Positions 44,367 through 54,177 are shown, counted from the first letter of the stretch. The stretch is 64,000 nucleotides of DNA from Polynucleobacter sp. 15G-AUS-farblos (GCF_018882445.1 NZ_JACVOM010000002.1:62001-126000), one strand, 5' to 3'. Numbers and translations: made by a program. The notes: generated by a model not told the origin, from the letters alone.

Positions 44367-45398
44367 TTATTCCCAAGAGGCTCTTGGATAAAAGAAGACT
44401 CCGTGAGGAGACTTGCCAACGGGAATCACCGTCATCAATTTCATTGTTGGGATATCAATTACTCCAGCCTTTTTTGAGAAGCGGAATGTCACCCATAAGT
44501 TTTTCCCATCTGGCGTGATTTCCATATCGTCAGGGCCTGCAGGTAAGCCTGTGATATCGCCCACCTTTTCTAGGGTTTGCATATTGATCAAGCTGATGGT
44601 TGAGGCAATCCGATTGCTGACAAAGACATGTTTTTTATCGCCTAGAGGTCGAAAGTTATGAGCACCTTTGCCCGTAACAATGCGCTTCACTTCTTTGCGA
44701 TTTTTCCAATCAATCACTTGAACATGATCTTCGCCTGTAATGCCCGCCAATAAATATTGATCGCCTGGCGTCATCCACAATCCAGCAGGAACTTTAGAAG
44801 TCGGCATTTTCCAAAGGACAGTTTGCGTATCTAAATCAATCGCCGCTAACTCATTTGAGTCCTGTAAGGTAATAAAAGCAATTTTGCTATCCGCAGTAAA
44901 CGCAATATGACTAGGAGTCTTAGCAAGCTTGATCGTTTTAGCAAGCTTCAGATTGGCACCATCGGCTGCATAAATATCAACACGGTCTAGGCGGTTACCG
45001 TTAGCGACAAACCATTTGTAGTTTGGAGAATATCCAATCTGGTACGGGTCGATAATATTGGGGATTTTTCCAGTCAACTCTCCGCTCACGGGATTCATTA
45101 AGACGACATCATTACTAGCCGCATTCGCAATTAATAAAGTCTTTTGATCTGGCGTCATCATTAAGTGATGAGGCTCTTTACCAACCGCCACAGTCTTAAT
45201 GACCTTGCGTGTTGGCATATCAACCAAACTGACTGAGGCATCTCCCGAATTTAGGATTACAGCTAATTTAGGCTCTGCTGGAGCTGCAGTAGGCACTGAA
45301 GCAGGAGTCTGTGCCAATGCGGCCGAGATCAATAAAAGACATGAAAGTCCAGATAAGGCAAAAGCGCTAAATCTTCTAATGTTGATAAATGTGTGCAT
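44367..45398 (-). CDS. Secreted YVTN-type beta-propeller protein
   Basis: 343 residues from ATG at 45398, giving a clean signal peptide (1-30, ending SAALAQ); an upstream in-frame start adds only eight residues. Repeats of the form PHHLMMTPDQKTLLIAN, PSHIAFTADSKIAFIT, PDDMEITPDGKNLWVTF and PHGVFF identify a seven-bladed YVTN/cytochrome d1-like propeller. Such periplasmic proteins often bind ligands or partner proteins; no haem-binding CxxCH is present. Six nt separate it from the deacetylase, so the two are probably cotranscribed. Confidence 0.83.
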   Translation of the reverse strand: MHTFINIRRFSAFALSGLSCLLLISAALAQTPASVPTAAPAEPKLAVILNSGDASVSLVDMPTRKVIKTVAVGKEPHHLMMTPDQKTLLIANAASNDVVLMNPVSGELTGKIPNIIDPYQIGYSPNYKWFVANGNRLDRVDIYAADGANLKLAKTIKLAKTPSHIAFTADSKIAFITLQDSNELAAIDLDTQTVLWKMPTSKVPAGLWMTPGDQYLLAGITGEDHVQVIDWKNRKEVKRIVTGKGAHNFRPLGDKKHVFVSNRIASTISLINMQTLEKVGDITGLPAGPDDMEITPDGKNLWVTFRFSKKAGVIDIPTMKLMTVIPVGKSPHGVFFYPRASWE

Positions 45399-45456
45399 CG
45401 CTACATTGTAAGCAATCATCACGCCAAAAAGACCTTGAAGACCTCGAGGATTTGAC

Positions 45457-48400
45457 CTAGCGCAAGCTAGCCAAAACCTTTTCTAGACGCTTTAAGGACA
45501 TGGGGGTTGGTGTTTTCAGTTCTTGGGCATATAAAGCAACCCGCAATTCCTCTAATTGCCAACGGAAATCCTGCAAACCCTGATCCTCTGACAGCGCATA
45601 CGAAGCAGAGCCCCGCTGCCCCTGTAGCAATTTTTGCCATGGTCTAGCCACCGATTCCCAGTCTTTTTGGCATTGCGCATCTCGACTAGGATTGGAGCGC
45701 ATTTTATCCACCCTCATTGCAATTGCCTTGAGATATCTTGGTAAGTGAACCAACTGAGCATAGGGAATCTCAGAGATCAACTTGGGGAAGATCAATCCCT
45801 GTAATTGGGTTTGGATATCAGTGTAAGCGCTCGGAGAGGCTGCTTTAGCTTGGGCTAATTTTTTCTGTAGATCTGCATTCGCCTGAAGCGCATTTAAAGC
45901 ATGCTTCGCAATTTCTTGAGCAATGAGTGCGAGCCTTGGCTTACCTGCTTGTAGGCGCTGGCTAAATTGTTCAGCATTGATCGGTAATTCATCAACCATA
46001 AAAGCACGCTCAACTGCCAAGTTCAAAATCTGCTCAATTAAATCCTCGACAGAACCAACATTAATAAATAACAGACCTAACTCACGCAAGCCAGGTAACT
46101 GTTTCTGCAAGGCCTTCAAGGTATCTTTATTCATGAGTACAAATAATCGGCGCAATCCTTGCCAATGGTGCTTGCGGGCTTCCTGCAAATCATCAAAGAC
46201 TTCTAGATCAACGTAATCATTTCGATCTACTAAGGCGGGATAGCCAAAAAGCGTTTGGCTGCCTTTCTGAATTTCTAAGGTTTCTGGAAGTGATCCGAAT
46301 TCCCAAGTGCGATAACCTCCCTGCTCCACCTTGCGCGATGCATCAGCAGGTAAATTCGAACTTGTAGCTCTTATCTGTGTTGGCTCAACACCAAGCTCCG
46401 TCTGCGCCGTCTCTTGAGCGATTGCCTGAAAGGCGCTCCGAGCAGTTTCTCCATACTCTGAGCGTAAGCGTGCGAGATTACGCTCTAGCTCCAGCTGACG
46501 ACCATGCTCATCAATCAGGCGGAAGTTCATAGAGCAGTGCAAAGGCAAGGCCTCTGGTCGAAAGTCTGTACGCTTAATTTCTAAACCACGCTCTTGGCGA
46601 ATATCCGTCATGAGGCTTTCTAAGAAATCACCTTGACCATACTGCTTTTGATCTAACTTACGCTCTAAAAATGCTTTGGCATATTCGGGAAGCGGTACAC
46701 AATGACGACGTAACTTTTGCGGGAGCGTCTTTAAGAGTAGCAAGGTCTTTTCTTCACACATACCAGGCACTAACCACTCACAACGACGTCCATCCACTTG
46801 ATTTAACTGAGTCAGAGGCACTACCAGAGTGACGCCATCCTTTGGGCTGCCTGGCTCAAAGTGATAGGTCAGACTCAGTTCTGCACCACCCACCATCATT
46901 TTTTTGGGATAACGATCGACTGTAATGCCGGCAGCTTCATGGCGCATCAAGTCAGCCTTAGCCAGACGTAGCTGAGAATCTAGCTCTGCATCCTTTTTTA
47001 GCCATACCAATAGTTGCTCGCGACTACGTGCAGACTTAGGAATACGCGCTTCATAAAAGGCAAACAGCAGCTCATCATCTACCAGGACGTCAGGACGTCT
47101 GGAGCGGTGCTCCAAAGCTTCGATCTCTTTGATCAAGCGACGGTTATGCCAAAAAAATCCAAATAGATTAGGGTATTTTCTCTTGGCATCCGCCTCAGTC
47201 TCTCGCTGTAATGCAGGCGAGTCCATGCGCCCAAATATCTCTTCTTGCACTAAGGCCTGTCGTATAAATAAGGCTCTTGCCTCCTCAGGATCATGGGGCT
47301 CATAACGCACTCTGCGTCCATGGTAAATGGGGAGGCCATACAGGGTTCCGCGCTCAAAAGCCATGACCTCACCTTGGCGGTTATCCCAGAATGGATCGCT
47401 CAAAGATTGAATCAGGCGATGAGCGGCAACCTGCTCTACCCACTGCGGCTCAATTTTGGCAATCGTTCTTGCGTACATGCGACTGGTTTCTTGTAACTCA
47501 CCCGCCAAAATCCAAGCGCCTGCCTTTTTACCAATCGTAGAGCCCGGCCAAATAGAAGGACGTATGCCACGAGCGCCAATATAAGAACCAGTTTTACTGC
47601 CGCGCTCTTGTGACTTTTCATCCTCTTCTTTTTTTGCAATATAGCCAAGCAATCCGGTAAGTAAGGATAAGTGCACCTGCTCATAAGTAGCAGGTAGACC
47701 ATTTTCTTTCCAGCCTTTTTCTCCGAGCATGGTGTGGAGCTGGCCGTATACATCGCGCCACTCGCGCAAACGTCGGGGCGATAAAAATTTACTACGGCAA
47801 AGATTTTCTAACTGACGATTGCTATGTTTGTGTTGCAACGCCTCTTGATACCAGTTCCACAGTTTTACAAAACTCAGAAATTCCGAACGCTCATCTGCAA
47901 ACTGCAAGTGGGCTTGATCTGCGGCTGCTGCCTGCTCTAATGGACGCTCCCTGGGATCTTGCGTAGCCAGAGCAGAAGCAATGATGGTGACTTCCTTTAG
48001 TGCATTGTGCTCTTTAGCTGCCAAGAGCATCCTGCCAATGCGAGGATCTAGTGGCAAATCTGCTAACTGCTTACCTATTTGGGTCAATTTAAAACTGTTA
48101 TTAATATCTTTGTTATCGCCCTCAGACTTTTCATCAAATTCAATTGCGCCGAGCTCATCTAATAACTGCACACCATCCGCGATCGCTCTCCCAAGAGGCT
48201 TATCGATGAATGGGAAGTGCTGAATACGGGGCAAACGCAAAGCGCTCATTCGCAATAACACTGCAGCTAATGAGCTACGTAAGATTTCTGGATCAGTGAA
48301 CTTAGGACGACTAAGATAGTCCTGCTCGCTATATAGACGAATACAAATACCATCAGATACACGTCCGCAACGCCCTGCCCTTTGATTAGCAGCCGCTTGT

Positions 48401-49500
48401 GAAATCGGCTCGATCTGGAGTTGCTCAACCTTATTACGATAGGAGTAGCGCTTGACCCTTGCTAAGCCGCTATCAATCACATAACGAATATTGGGAACAG
48501 TCAAAGAAGTCTCTGCTACGTTTGTGGTCAAAATAATGCGGCGCCCATTACCAGGGCTAAATACCCTCTCTTGTTCAGCTACCGATTGACGCGCAAATAA
48601 AGTCAGAATTTCAGGATGAAAGCGCTGTTGAAGTACGTGATCCTTTCTTAACACTTCTGCACAATCCCGAATCTCTCGCTCGCCCGGTAAAAATACCAAG
48701 ACATCTCCAGCCCCTGATGCACCCTCTCGCCAAACATTCGCTATTTCTTCCGCAACAGCATCCGGAATCTCTTTAGCCAGCTTCGATTCTTTTTTCCCAT
48801 CCGGTTTAGCGTCTGGCTCCAAAGGAGCATAGCGTTGCTCAACCGGAAATAGGCGCCCGCTGACCTCGATGACTGGCGCCAACTTGCCATCCATCGCAAA
48901 GTGTTCAGCAAAGCGTTGTGCATCGATGGTTGCAGAAGTAATGATGAGTTTGAGATCGGGCCTCTTTGGCAATAACTGACGTAGATAGCCTAATAAAAAA
49001 TCAATATTGAGACTGCGTTCATGGGCCTCATCGATGATGAGGGTGTCGTAGGCACGTAACTGCGGGTCGCGCTGGGTCTCGGCAAGCAAAATACCATCGG
49101 TCATTAACTTGATTGATGCACTTGGACTCGATTTGTCTGCAAAGCGAACTTGATAGCCCACATCCTGACCAATGGGAGAGCCTAGCTCTTGGGCGATTCG
49201 CTTAGCTGTAGCCGTCGCAGCGATCCGACGTGGCTGAGTATGGCCAATCAGTTTGCCACCGTGAATGGTCCCTCTTCCTAACTCCAGACAGATCTTTGGC
49301 AGCTGAGTTGTCTTACCAGAACCTGTTTCACCACAGACAATGACCACCTGATGAGACTGCAAGGCATCTTGAATCAGCTGCCGCTGACTAGATACTGGCA
49401 ATTCCTCAGGAAAGCGTATTTCTAGCCTGCGCGAGGTGTTGGAAGCAGGCACAGGCTTTGGAATAGCTTTGGGTTTTTGTTGGTTTATAGGCTCATGCAC
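45457..49500 (-). CDS. hrpA: ATP-dependent RNA helicase HrpA
   Basis: 1347 residues. DEAH-box helicase: Walker A GETGSGKTTQLP, DEAH in IIDEAHERSLNIDF, SAT, and QRAGRCGR, followed by HA2, OB-fold and the long C-terminal DUF3418 region typical of bacterial HrpA. It unwinds RNA and is involved in mRNA processing and ribosome rescue. The first codon is GTG at 49500, with no good ribosome binding site. A later start is possible because the first 25 residues are a Lys/Pro/Gln-rich low-complexity tail. It is divergent from argA with only 17 nt between the starts. Confidence 0.95.
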   Translation of the reverse strand: MHEPINQQKPKAIPKPVPASNTSRRLEIRFPEELPVSSQRQLIQDALQSHQVVIVCGETGSGKTTQLPKICLELGRGTIHGGKLIGHTQPRRIAATATAKRIAQELGSPIGQDVGYQVRFADKSSPSASIKLMTDGILLAETQRDPQLRAYDTLIIDEAHERSLNIDFLLGYLRQLLPKRPDLKLIITSATIDAQRFAEHFAMDGKLAPVIEVSGRLFPVEQRYAPLEPDAKPDGKKESKLAKEIPDAVAEEIANVWREGASGAGDVLVFLPGEREIRDCAEVLRKDHVLQQRFHPEILTLFARQSVAEQERVFSPGNGRRIILTTNVAETSLTVPNIRYVIDSGLARVKRYSYRNKVEQLQIEPISQAAANQRAGRCGRVSDGICIRLYSEQDYLSRPKFTDPEILRSSLAAVLLRMSALRLPRIQHFPFIDKPLGRAIADGVQLLDELGAIEFDEKSEGDNKDINNSFKLTQIGKQLADLPLDPRIGRMLLAAKEHNALKEVTIIASALATQDPRERPLEQAAAADQAHLQFADERSEFLSFVKLWNWYQEALQHKHSNRQLENLCRSKFLSPRRLREWRDVYGQLHTMLGEKGWKENGLPATYEQVHLSLLTGLLGYIAKKEEDEKSQERGSKTGSYIGARGIRPSIWPGSTIGKKAGAWILAGELQETSRMYARTIAKIEPQWVEQVAAHRLIQSLSDPFWDNRQGEVMAFERGTLYGLPIYHGRRVRYEPHDPEEARALFIRQALVQEEIFGRMDSPALQRETEADAKRKYPNLFGFFWHNRRLIKEIEALEHRSRRPDVLVDDELLFAFYEARIPKSARSREQLLVWLKKDAELDSQLRLAKADLMRHEAAGITVDRYPKKMMVGGAELSLTYHFEPGSPKDGVTLVVPLTQLNQVDGRRCEWLVPGMCEEKTLLLLKTLPQKLRRHCVPLPEYAKAFLERKLDQKQYGQGDFLESLMTDIRQERGLEIKRTDFRPEALPLHCSMNFRLIDEHGRQLELERNLARLRSEYGETARSAFQAIAQETAQTELGVEPTQIRATSSNLPADASRKVEQGGYRTWEFGSLPETLEIQKGSQTLFGYPALVDRNDYVDLEVFDDLQEARKHHWQGLRRLFVLMNKDTLKALQKQLPGLRELGLLFINVGSVEDLIEQILNLAVERAFMVDELPINAEQFSQRLQAGKPRLALIAQEIAKHALNALQANADLQKKLAQAKAASPSAYTDIQTQLQGLIFPKLISEIPYAQLVHLPRYLKAIAMRVDKMRSNPSRDAQCQKDWESVARPWQKLLQGQRGSASYALSEDQGLQDFRWQLEELRVALYAQELKTPTPMSLKRLEKVLASLR

Positions 49501-49508
49501 CCTATAAT
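49480..49508 (+). promoter_or_regulatory. argA promoter inside the hrpA coding start
   Basis: TTGGTT (49480-49485), a 17-bp spacer and a perfect TATAAT (49503-49508) precede argA. The start of transcription would fall near 49515, leaving about 3 nt before the ATG at 49518. The mRNA would therefore be leaderless, in keeping with the lack of a Shine-Dalgarno sequence. The -35 lies within the first codons of hrpA. Confidence 0.65.
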
Positions 49509-49517
49509 TTTCTCACT

Positions 49518-50882
49518 ATGCCGACAAATGCACCTAATCAGGCCTCAAACGCCGAAGAATCTACCCCTAATTTTCCCTTTGTAGGATGGTTACGCGATGT
49601 TGCGCCCTATATTCATAGTTTTCGAGAAAAGACCTTTGTTATTGCTTTCGCGGGTGAGCTAGTTCAGGAAATTGGGCTAGAGAACCTGATTGAGGATATC
49701 GCTATGTTGCATGCTATGGGCATGCGCATTGTGCTAGTTCATGGCATTCGCCCGCAAATTGAAGAACAACTCACCTTACGCAAGATCAAGAGTAAGTTTG
49801 GTAGAACCTCAATTCACAGCTATCGAATTACGGATGCTGCAGCATTGGAGTGCGTCAAAGAAGCAGCCGGTGAATTGCGTTTAGATATTGAGGCAGCATT
49901 TAGCCGTGGTTTACCAAATACCCCGATGGCAGGCTCACGCATTTCTGTAATTTCTGGAAACTTTATTACTGCTATGCCAGTTGGTGTTGTAGAAGGAACT
50001 GACTATATTCATACTGGATTAGTTCGCAAAGTGGATTCCACCTCCATCAAATTATCACTAGATAGCAATAAGATTGTTTTGCTTTCTCCCTTAGGCTTCT
50101 CACCAACAGGTCAAGCATTCAATCTAGCCTTCGAAGATGTTGCTGCTTCGACTGCAGCCGCCTTGAAGGCGGATAAATTGATTTTCTTGAGCCCCTACTC
50201 TGGCCTGAAGGATGCAGATGGCGACCTCATTACCGAACTGTCACTTCCTCAGTTACAAGACTACGTAAGCCAGAATAAAGATCTTGAAGCTGGAATGAAG
50301 AGCTTGCTCAATATCTCTGGCAGAGCCATTCGTTCAGGTGTGAGTCGTGTGCACTTCCTACCTTGCAACCAGGATGGCGCCTTGCTAGAGGAGCTTTTTA
50401 CCCATGACGGTATCGGTATGATGCTAGCCTCCTCTGATATTGAGAATCTACGCGAAGCCAATCAAGATGATGTGGGTGGTATTTTGCAACTCACTATGCC
50501 TTTGGAAGAAGAAGGTATTTTGGCTGCTCGTGGTCAAGATGTGATTGAGCGCGATATTCAGCGCTTTTCTGTGATCGAGCATGATCGTGTTCTGTTTGGA
50601 TGCGCCGCCCTCTTCCCCTTTCCCGGTGGAGTTGGTGAGTTAGCTTGCCTTGCAGTAGATCCAGATGTTCAAGGCGTTGGTGATGGAGAGCGCCTTCTCA
50701 AGCGGATTGAAATGCGCGCAAAGCAAGAAGGCATCAAAAAACTCTTTGTTCTAACCACTAGAACTGAGCATTGGTTTTTAAAGCGTGGATTTAAACGGGC
50801 ATCAGTGGATGACTTGCCTGAAGAGCGCAAACAAATTTATAACTGGGACCGCAAGTCCATGGTTTTAACCAAAGATTTATAA
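49518..50882 (+). CDS. argA: N-acetylglutamate synthase
   Basis: 454 residues. An amino-acid-kinase-like domain (about 25-290) is fused to a C-terminal GNAT acetyltransferase domain (about 305-440; DPDVQGVGDGERLL is the acetyl-CoA loop). ArgA makes N-acetylglutamate from acetyl-CoA and glutamate, the first step of arginine synthesis. No ornithine acetyltransferase gene is nearby. The transcript is probably leaderless. yggX begins 15 nt after the stop. Confidence 0.95.
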   Translation: MPTNAPNQASNAEESTPNFPFVGWLRDVAPYIHSFREKTFVIAFAGELVQEIGLENLIEDIAMLHAMGMRIVLVHGIRPQIEEQLTLRKIKSKFGRTSIHSYRITDAAALECVKEAAGELRLDIEAAFSRGLPNTPMAGSRISVISGNFITAMPVGVVEGTDYIHTGLVRKVDSTSIKLSLDSNKIVLLSPLGFSPTGQAFNLAFEDVAASTAAALKADKLIFLSPYSGLKDADGDLITELSLPQLQDYVSQNKDLEAGMKSLLNISGRAIRSGVSRVHFLPCNQDGALLEELFTHDGIGMMLASSDIENLREANQDDVGGILQLTMPLEEEGILAARGQDVIERDIQRFSVIEHDRVLFGCAALFPFPGGVGELACLAVDPDVQGVGDGERLLKRIEMRAKQEGIKKLFVLTTRTEHWFLKRGFKRASVDDLPEERKQIYNWDRKSMVLTKDL

Positions 50883-50897
50883 AGAAAGGTATTACAG

Positions 50898-51170
50898 ATG
50901 GCACGCATGGTTCAATGCATCAAGCTCAATAAAGAGGCAGAGGGAATGGATTTCGCACCTCTACCCGGAGAACTAGGCAAAAAGATTTGGAATCAGGTTT
51001 CAAAGGAAGCATGGGCTGCCTGGTTGAAACATCAGACGATGTTGATTAACGAAAATCGTTTGAATATGGCTGATCCGAGGGCCCGCCAATACCTGCTCAA
51101 GCAAGTAGAAAAGTATTTCTTTGAAGGCGGCGCTGATATGGCGCAAGGTTACGTGCCTCCTGCGGAGTAA
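50898..51170 (+). CDS. yggX: Fe(2+)-trafficking/oxidative damage protection protein YggX
   Basis: 90 residues, the usual YggX length, beginning [15 protein letters not shown] with the conserved Cys (C7). [17 protein letters not shown] and [12 protein letters not shown] match the family. YggX lowers iron-dependent oxidative damage, particularly to Fe-S proteins. AAAGG precedes the ATG, and its 15-nt distance to argA indicates a shared transcript. Confidence 0.96.
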   Translation: MARMVQCIKLNKEAEGMDFAPLPGELGKKIWNQVSKEAWAAWLKHQTMLINENRLNMADPRARQYLLKQVEKYFFEGGADMAQGYVPPAE

Positions 51171-51243
51171 TTGCTGCGACACAATAATGCTGCACAGCAT
51201 TGATTCGTTAATTGATTAATCAAAAAAATATTTTCATCTACTG

Positions 51244-51272
51244 TTGACACTCTGAAATTGTAGGCATAGGAT
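51244..51272 (+). promoter_or_regulatory. Sigma-70 promoter of the candidate structured RNA
   Basis: A perfect TTGACA (51244-51249), a 17-bp spacer and TAGGAT (51267-51272) point to transcription start near 51279. No open reading frame of note follows before the terminator. Confidence 0.75.
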
Positions 51273-51278
51273 GAAGTT

Positions 51279-51437
51279 GTGGCGCGACAGACTTTGTGTC
51301 CGTCACTTTGGCGCAAGCCACTTGAAATAAACGCATCTGTGCGTTTAAGGACGGCGGAACAATTACTCTTCCGCTTGCCCACGCCATGTCAAGCATGGCA
51401 ATCAAACCCGATGGGGAAACCCCGTCGGGTTTTTTTA
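51279..51437 (+). ncRNA. Candidate structured small RNA, about 158 nt
   Basis: The segment has its own promoter and a strong terminator and fills most of the yggX-rpiA gap. A stem (51300-51308 with 51347-51354, one bulged A) encloses two hairpins: UGGC-GCAA-GCCA with a GNRA tetraloop (51309-51320) and AAACGCA-UCUG-UGCGUUU (51329-51346). Further hairpins are GCGGAA/UUCCGC (51354-51374) and GCCAUG/CAUGGC (51383-51399). The 5' bases 51278-51284 can alternatively pair with 51382-51388, which would disrupt the latter hairpin. I do not recognise it as 6S, tmRNA, SRP or RNase P RNA. Confidence 0.65.
51404..51437 (+). terminator. Rho-independent terminator of the candidate RNA
   Basis: A 13-bp stem (51404-51416 with 51420-51432, one G-U pair) with an AAA loop is followed by a T run to 51436. 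It lies 4 nt from the convergent rpiA stop; the - strand side has only a broken T tract, so it mainly serves the + strand. Confidence 0.9.
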
Positions 51438-51440
51438 TTC

Positions 51441-52151
51441 CTAAAAGGTAATTCGCTCTACCCCTGCTGCATTGCTCACTAAGAGGACATTGGCCTTTTC
51501 CTTTGCGAACAGCCCAACGGTAATCACTCCAGCAATTTGATTGATCAATGATTCGGTCCGTACAGGATCAGTTATCTTCAAACCAGCAACATCTAAGATC
51601 CAGCCGCCATTATCAGTTACAAAAGCTTGGCTAGGAGTTTGACCTAAATCCGCTCGCGTATCTTTTGCAAGGCGTAAGCTCACGACTCCCCCTAGCTTTT
51701 CCAGTTGCCTCATTACTTCCCCTTTTGCAAGCGGAATAATCTCAACAGGCAATGCAAAGTTTCCCAGAACAGCAACTTGCTTTGAAGAGTCGCAAATACA
51801 GATGAATTGCTTGGCCATAGAGGCAATAATTTTTTCACGGGTTAGCGCGCCACCTCCCCCTTTAATCATGTGACCTAAAGAATTGATTTCATCTGCTCCG
51901 TCTACATAAGCTGGAAGACTTGTCACATCATTAGGATCGAGCACTTTAAAGCCATGCTTTAGTAAGCGCTCCGTAGTTGCATTTGAACTCGATACTGTGC
52001 CTGCAAAGTGATCACAATGGGGCGCCAAGGCATCAATAAAGTAATTGGCTGTTGAGCCAGTGCCAACACCTAGGACTTGACCTGCTGGGAGCTTTAAGAC
52101 CTCATCTCTTGCTGCCTCACCCACCATTTGCTTTAATTGATCTTGATTCAT
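51441..52151 (-). CDS. rpiA: Ribose-5-phosphate isomerase A
   Basis: 236 residues from the ATG at 52151 (a GTG one codon earlier is also in frame). RpiA interconverts ribose 5-phosphate and ribulose 5-phosphate in the pentose phosphate pathway. VLGVGTGSTANYFIDAL, the DGADEINSLGHMIKGGGGALTREKI core (in parts, with active-site Asp, Asp and Lys) and GNFALPVEIIP are typical. It is divergent from tal, another pentose phosphate gene, with about 90 nt between them. Confidence 0.97.
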   Translation of the reverse strand: MNQDQLKQMVGEAARDEVLKLPAGQVLGVGTGSTANYFIDALAPHCDHFAGTVSSSNATTERLLKHGFKVLDPNDVTSLPAYVDGADEINSLGHMIKGGGGALTREKIIASMAKQFICICDSSKQVAVLGNFALPVEIIPLAKGEVMRQLEKLGGVVSLRLAKDTRADLGQTPSQAFVTDNGGWILDVAGLKITDPVRTESLINQIAGVITVGLFAKEKANVLLVSNAAGVERITF

Positions 52152-52242
52152 CACCTTGCTCGCTGCCTTTATTGGAATAGAGTCATTAATCCATCTATCA
52201 TATGATAATCACGAGATTACCCCTTAGAACACTGATATCGCC

Positions 52243-53193
52243 ATGAATAGCACTGCCTCAGCATTACAACAACTGAAACAATTGACCACGGTAGTTGCCG
52301 ATACCGGTGATTTTGAGCGCATGAAGGAATTCGCCCCTCAGGATGCCACTACCAACCCCTCATTAATTCTGAAGGCCGCCCAGCAGAGTAATTACCAATC
52401 ACTGGTTCAATCGGTGAAGGCAGCCCACCCTGGCATGAATCCCAGCGATTTGGTGGACTATATATTGGTTGCCTTTGGTTTAGAAATTCTGAAGATTGTG
52501 CCTGGACGAGTATCGACTGAGGTTGATGCGCGCCTTTCCTTTGATACCAAAGCAACGGTGGCCAAAGCCAAACATCTGATAGCCCTTTATGAATCCCATG
52601 GTATTGACCGCAATCGTATTCTGATTAAACTTGCCGGCACTTGGGAGGGCATAGCTGCTGCAAAAGAACTTGAGGCAGAAGGCATTCATTGCAATATGAC
52701 CCTGCTCTTCTCTTTGGTGCAAGCAGCCGCTTGTGGTGCTGCAAAAGCCCAGTTAATCTCGCCCTTTGTTGGACGAATCACTGATTGGCATAAGAACAAG
52801 TTAGGCGCCAATTGGAGTGATGCCAATAACGGCGGCGCCAATGATCCGGGCGTGTCTTCCGTGAAGAAAATATTTCACTATTACAAGCAATATGGCATCG
52901 CCACTGAAATTATGGGTGCAAGCTTTCGCAATACCAGTCAGATATTAGAGTTAGCTGGTTGTGATTTATTGACAATCAGTCCGGAGCTTTTGGCAGAATT
53001 GCAGAGCAGCAATGCTGTTGTCAATCAAAAACTGGATGCCGCTCAAGTTGATAAGATGGAAGTTGTCAAGCTGGATGAATCGAGCTTTCGCTTGCAGCTA
53101 AATAATGATGCGATGGCTACAGAGAAATTGGCTGAGGGTATTCGGAACTTCTGCATCGATACAGAAAAACTAGAAGCCCTGCTCGCACAGTAG
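52243..53193 (+). CDS. tal: Transaldolase
   Basis: 316 residues, TalB type. It transfers dihydroxyacetone between sugar phosphates. The Schiff-base Lys is in [12 protein letters not shown] (near residue 130), and DATTNPSLI near the N-terminus and MGASFRN near 225 are conserved signatures. It is divergent from rpiA. No Shine-Dalgarno sequence stands out ahead of the ATG. Confidence 0.97.
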   Translation: MNSTASALQQLKQLTTVVADTGDFERMKEFAPQDATTNPSLILKAAQQSNYQSLVQSVKAAHPGMNPSDLVDYILVAFGLEILKIVPGRVSTEVDARLSFDTKATVAKAKHLIALYESHGIDRNRILIKLAGTWEGIAAAKELEAEGIHCNMTLLFSLVQAAACGAAKAQLISPFVGRITDWHKNKLGANWSDANNGGANDPGVSSVKKIFHYYKQYGIATEIMGASFRNTSQILELAGCDLLTISPELLAELQSSNAVVNQKLDAAQVDKMEVVKLDESSFRLQLNNDAMATEKLAEGIRNFCIDTEKLEALLAQ

Positions 53194-53217
53194 AGCTGTA
53201 AGACTCCAGGTCTTTAC

Positions 53218-53403
53218 TTACTTTTTGGCAGTATTGATGCCCAACAGAGTGTAGGCTCCGCAATAACCCATCATTCCTGTTAGCAAAGGAATGATGCCAA
53301 TCCATGCCCAGGGACCCACAATACCGAAGCCAGCTAATCCCATCAGGGTTACTCCAACAGTCATGCGTAGTACACGATCCGTGTGTCCAATATTGCATTT
53401 CAT
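53218..53403 (-). CDS. DUF2892 (YgaP-like) small membrane protein
   Basis: 61 residues. It begins MKCNIGHTDRVLRMTVGV and has two short hydrophobic segments ending in GYCGAYTLLGINT, the pattern of DUF2892 (the membrane part of YgaP rhodanese proteins). AGAGG lies ahead of the ATG. It is 18 nt downstream of rlmB and convergent with tal. The function is unknown. Confidence 0.85.
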   Translation of the reverse strand: MKCNIGHTDRVLRMTVGVTLMGLAGFGIVGPWAWIGIIPLLTGMMGYCGAYTLLGINTAKK

Positions 53404-53421
53404 CGCAAACCTCTTTTGTAT

Positions 53422-54177
53422 TTACTTGGCAGCTTTGGCTAGGCGCTGTCTTAATGCCTCATACAAGCATACGCCACTTGCCACAGAAACATTCAAACTT
53501 TCGACCACCCCTTGCATTGGGATGCGAACGAGCTCATCACAGTTTTCACGGGTCAAGCGACGCATGCCCTCACCTTCAGCACCCATCACGATGCCAATGG
53601 AGCCACTTAGATCAATGTCATAGATCGATTTTTCTGCTTCGTCATCGGTGCCGATAAGCCAAACACCCGCTTCTTGCATCTCTTTCATACTGCGAACTAG
53701 ATTGGTCACCGTAATCACTGGCATGACTTCAGATGCACCGCTAGATACTTTGCTCACTGTGGCATTGATTGAGGCAGAACGATCTTTTGGGATTACTACT
53801 GCATCTACGCCAGCACCATCTGCAACGCGCAAACAAGCGCCAAAGTTATGGGGATCCGTTACCCCATCTAATACCAGGAACAATGGCTTTTGCTTGGCCT
53901 CTTCAACATCCTCAACCACTTCAGTAATCGTGCGTGCAATCGTCATTTTTTCAGCCAAGGCCACCACGCCCTGATGACGATCATGACCAGCCAATTTATG
54001 TAAACGCTCTGCATCTGCAGCATGTAGTCTTTCACCGAGCATTTCTTCAGCTTGCTTTAAAAAGTCCCCCATACGACGATCGCGACGGCTTGGATCAAAG
54101 TAAACTGACTTTAGGCTATCTGGATCTACTCGCAAACGTGCTTGTACTGCATGAAAGCCAACTAATATTTGTTTCAT
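53422..54177 (-). CDS. rlmB: 23S rRNA (guanosine-2'-O-)-methyltransferase RlmB
   Basis: 251 residues. A SpoU-family (SPOUT) enzyme with an N-terminal substrate-binding domain (1-75, starting [15 protein letters not shown]) and a trefoil-knot domain: [47 protein letters not shown] and [12 protein letters not shown] (shown in parts). It methylates the ribose of G2251 in 23S rRNA. It follows rnr by 20 nt, the usual rnr-rlmB pair of proteobacteria. Confidence 0.96.
   Translation of the reverse strand: MKQILVGFHAVQARLRVDPDSLKSVYFDPSRRDRRMGDFLKQAEEMLGERLHAADAERLHKLAGHDRHQGVVALAEKMTIARTITEVVEDVEEAKQKPLFLVLDGVTDPHNFGACLRVADGAGVDAVVIPKDRSASINATVSKVSSGASEVMPVITVTNLVRSMKEMQEAGVWLIGTDDEAEKSIYDIDLSGSIGIVMGAEGEGMRRLTRENCDELVRIPMQGVVESLNVSVASGVCLYEALRQRLAKAAK

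Noticed and set aside
51279-51437. 6S RNA
   Set aside because: 6S RNA folds as one long rod with a central bubble; here several separate hairpins and a three-way junction fit better, and the terminator forms an independent hairpin. A covariance-model search could still overturn this.
53194-53217. Small GTAAGAC/GTCTTTAC hairpin between tal and the DUF2892 gene
   Set aside because: It has a short stem with a bulge and no T run on either strand, too weak to call a terminator.
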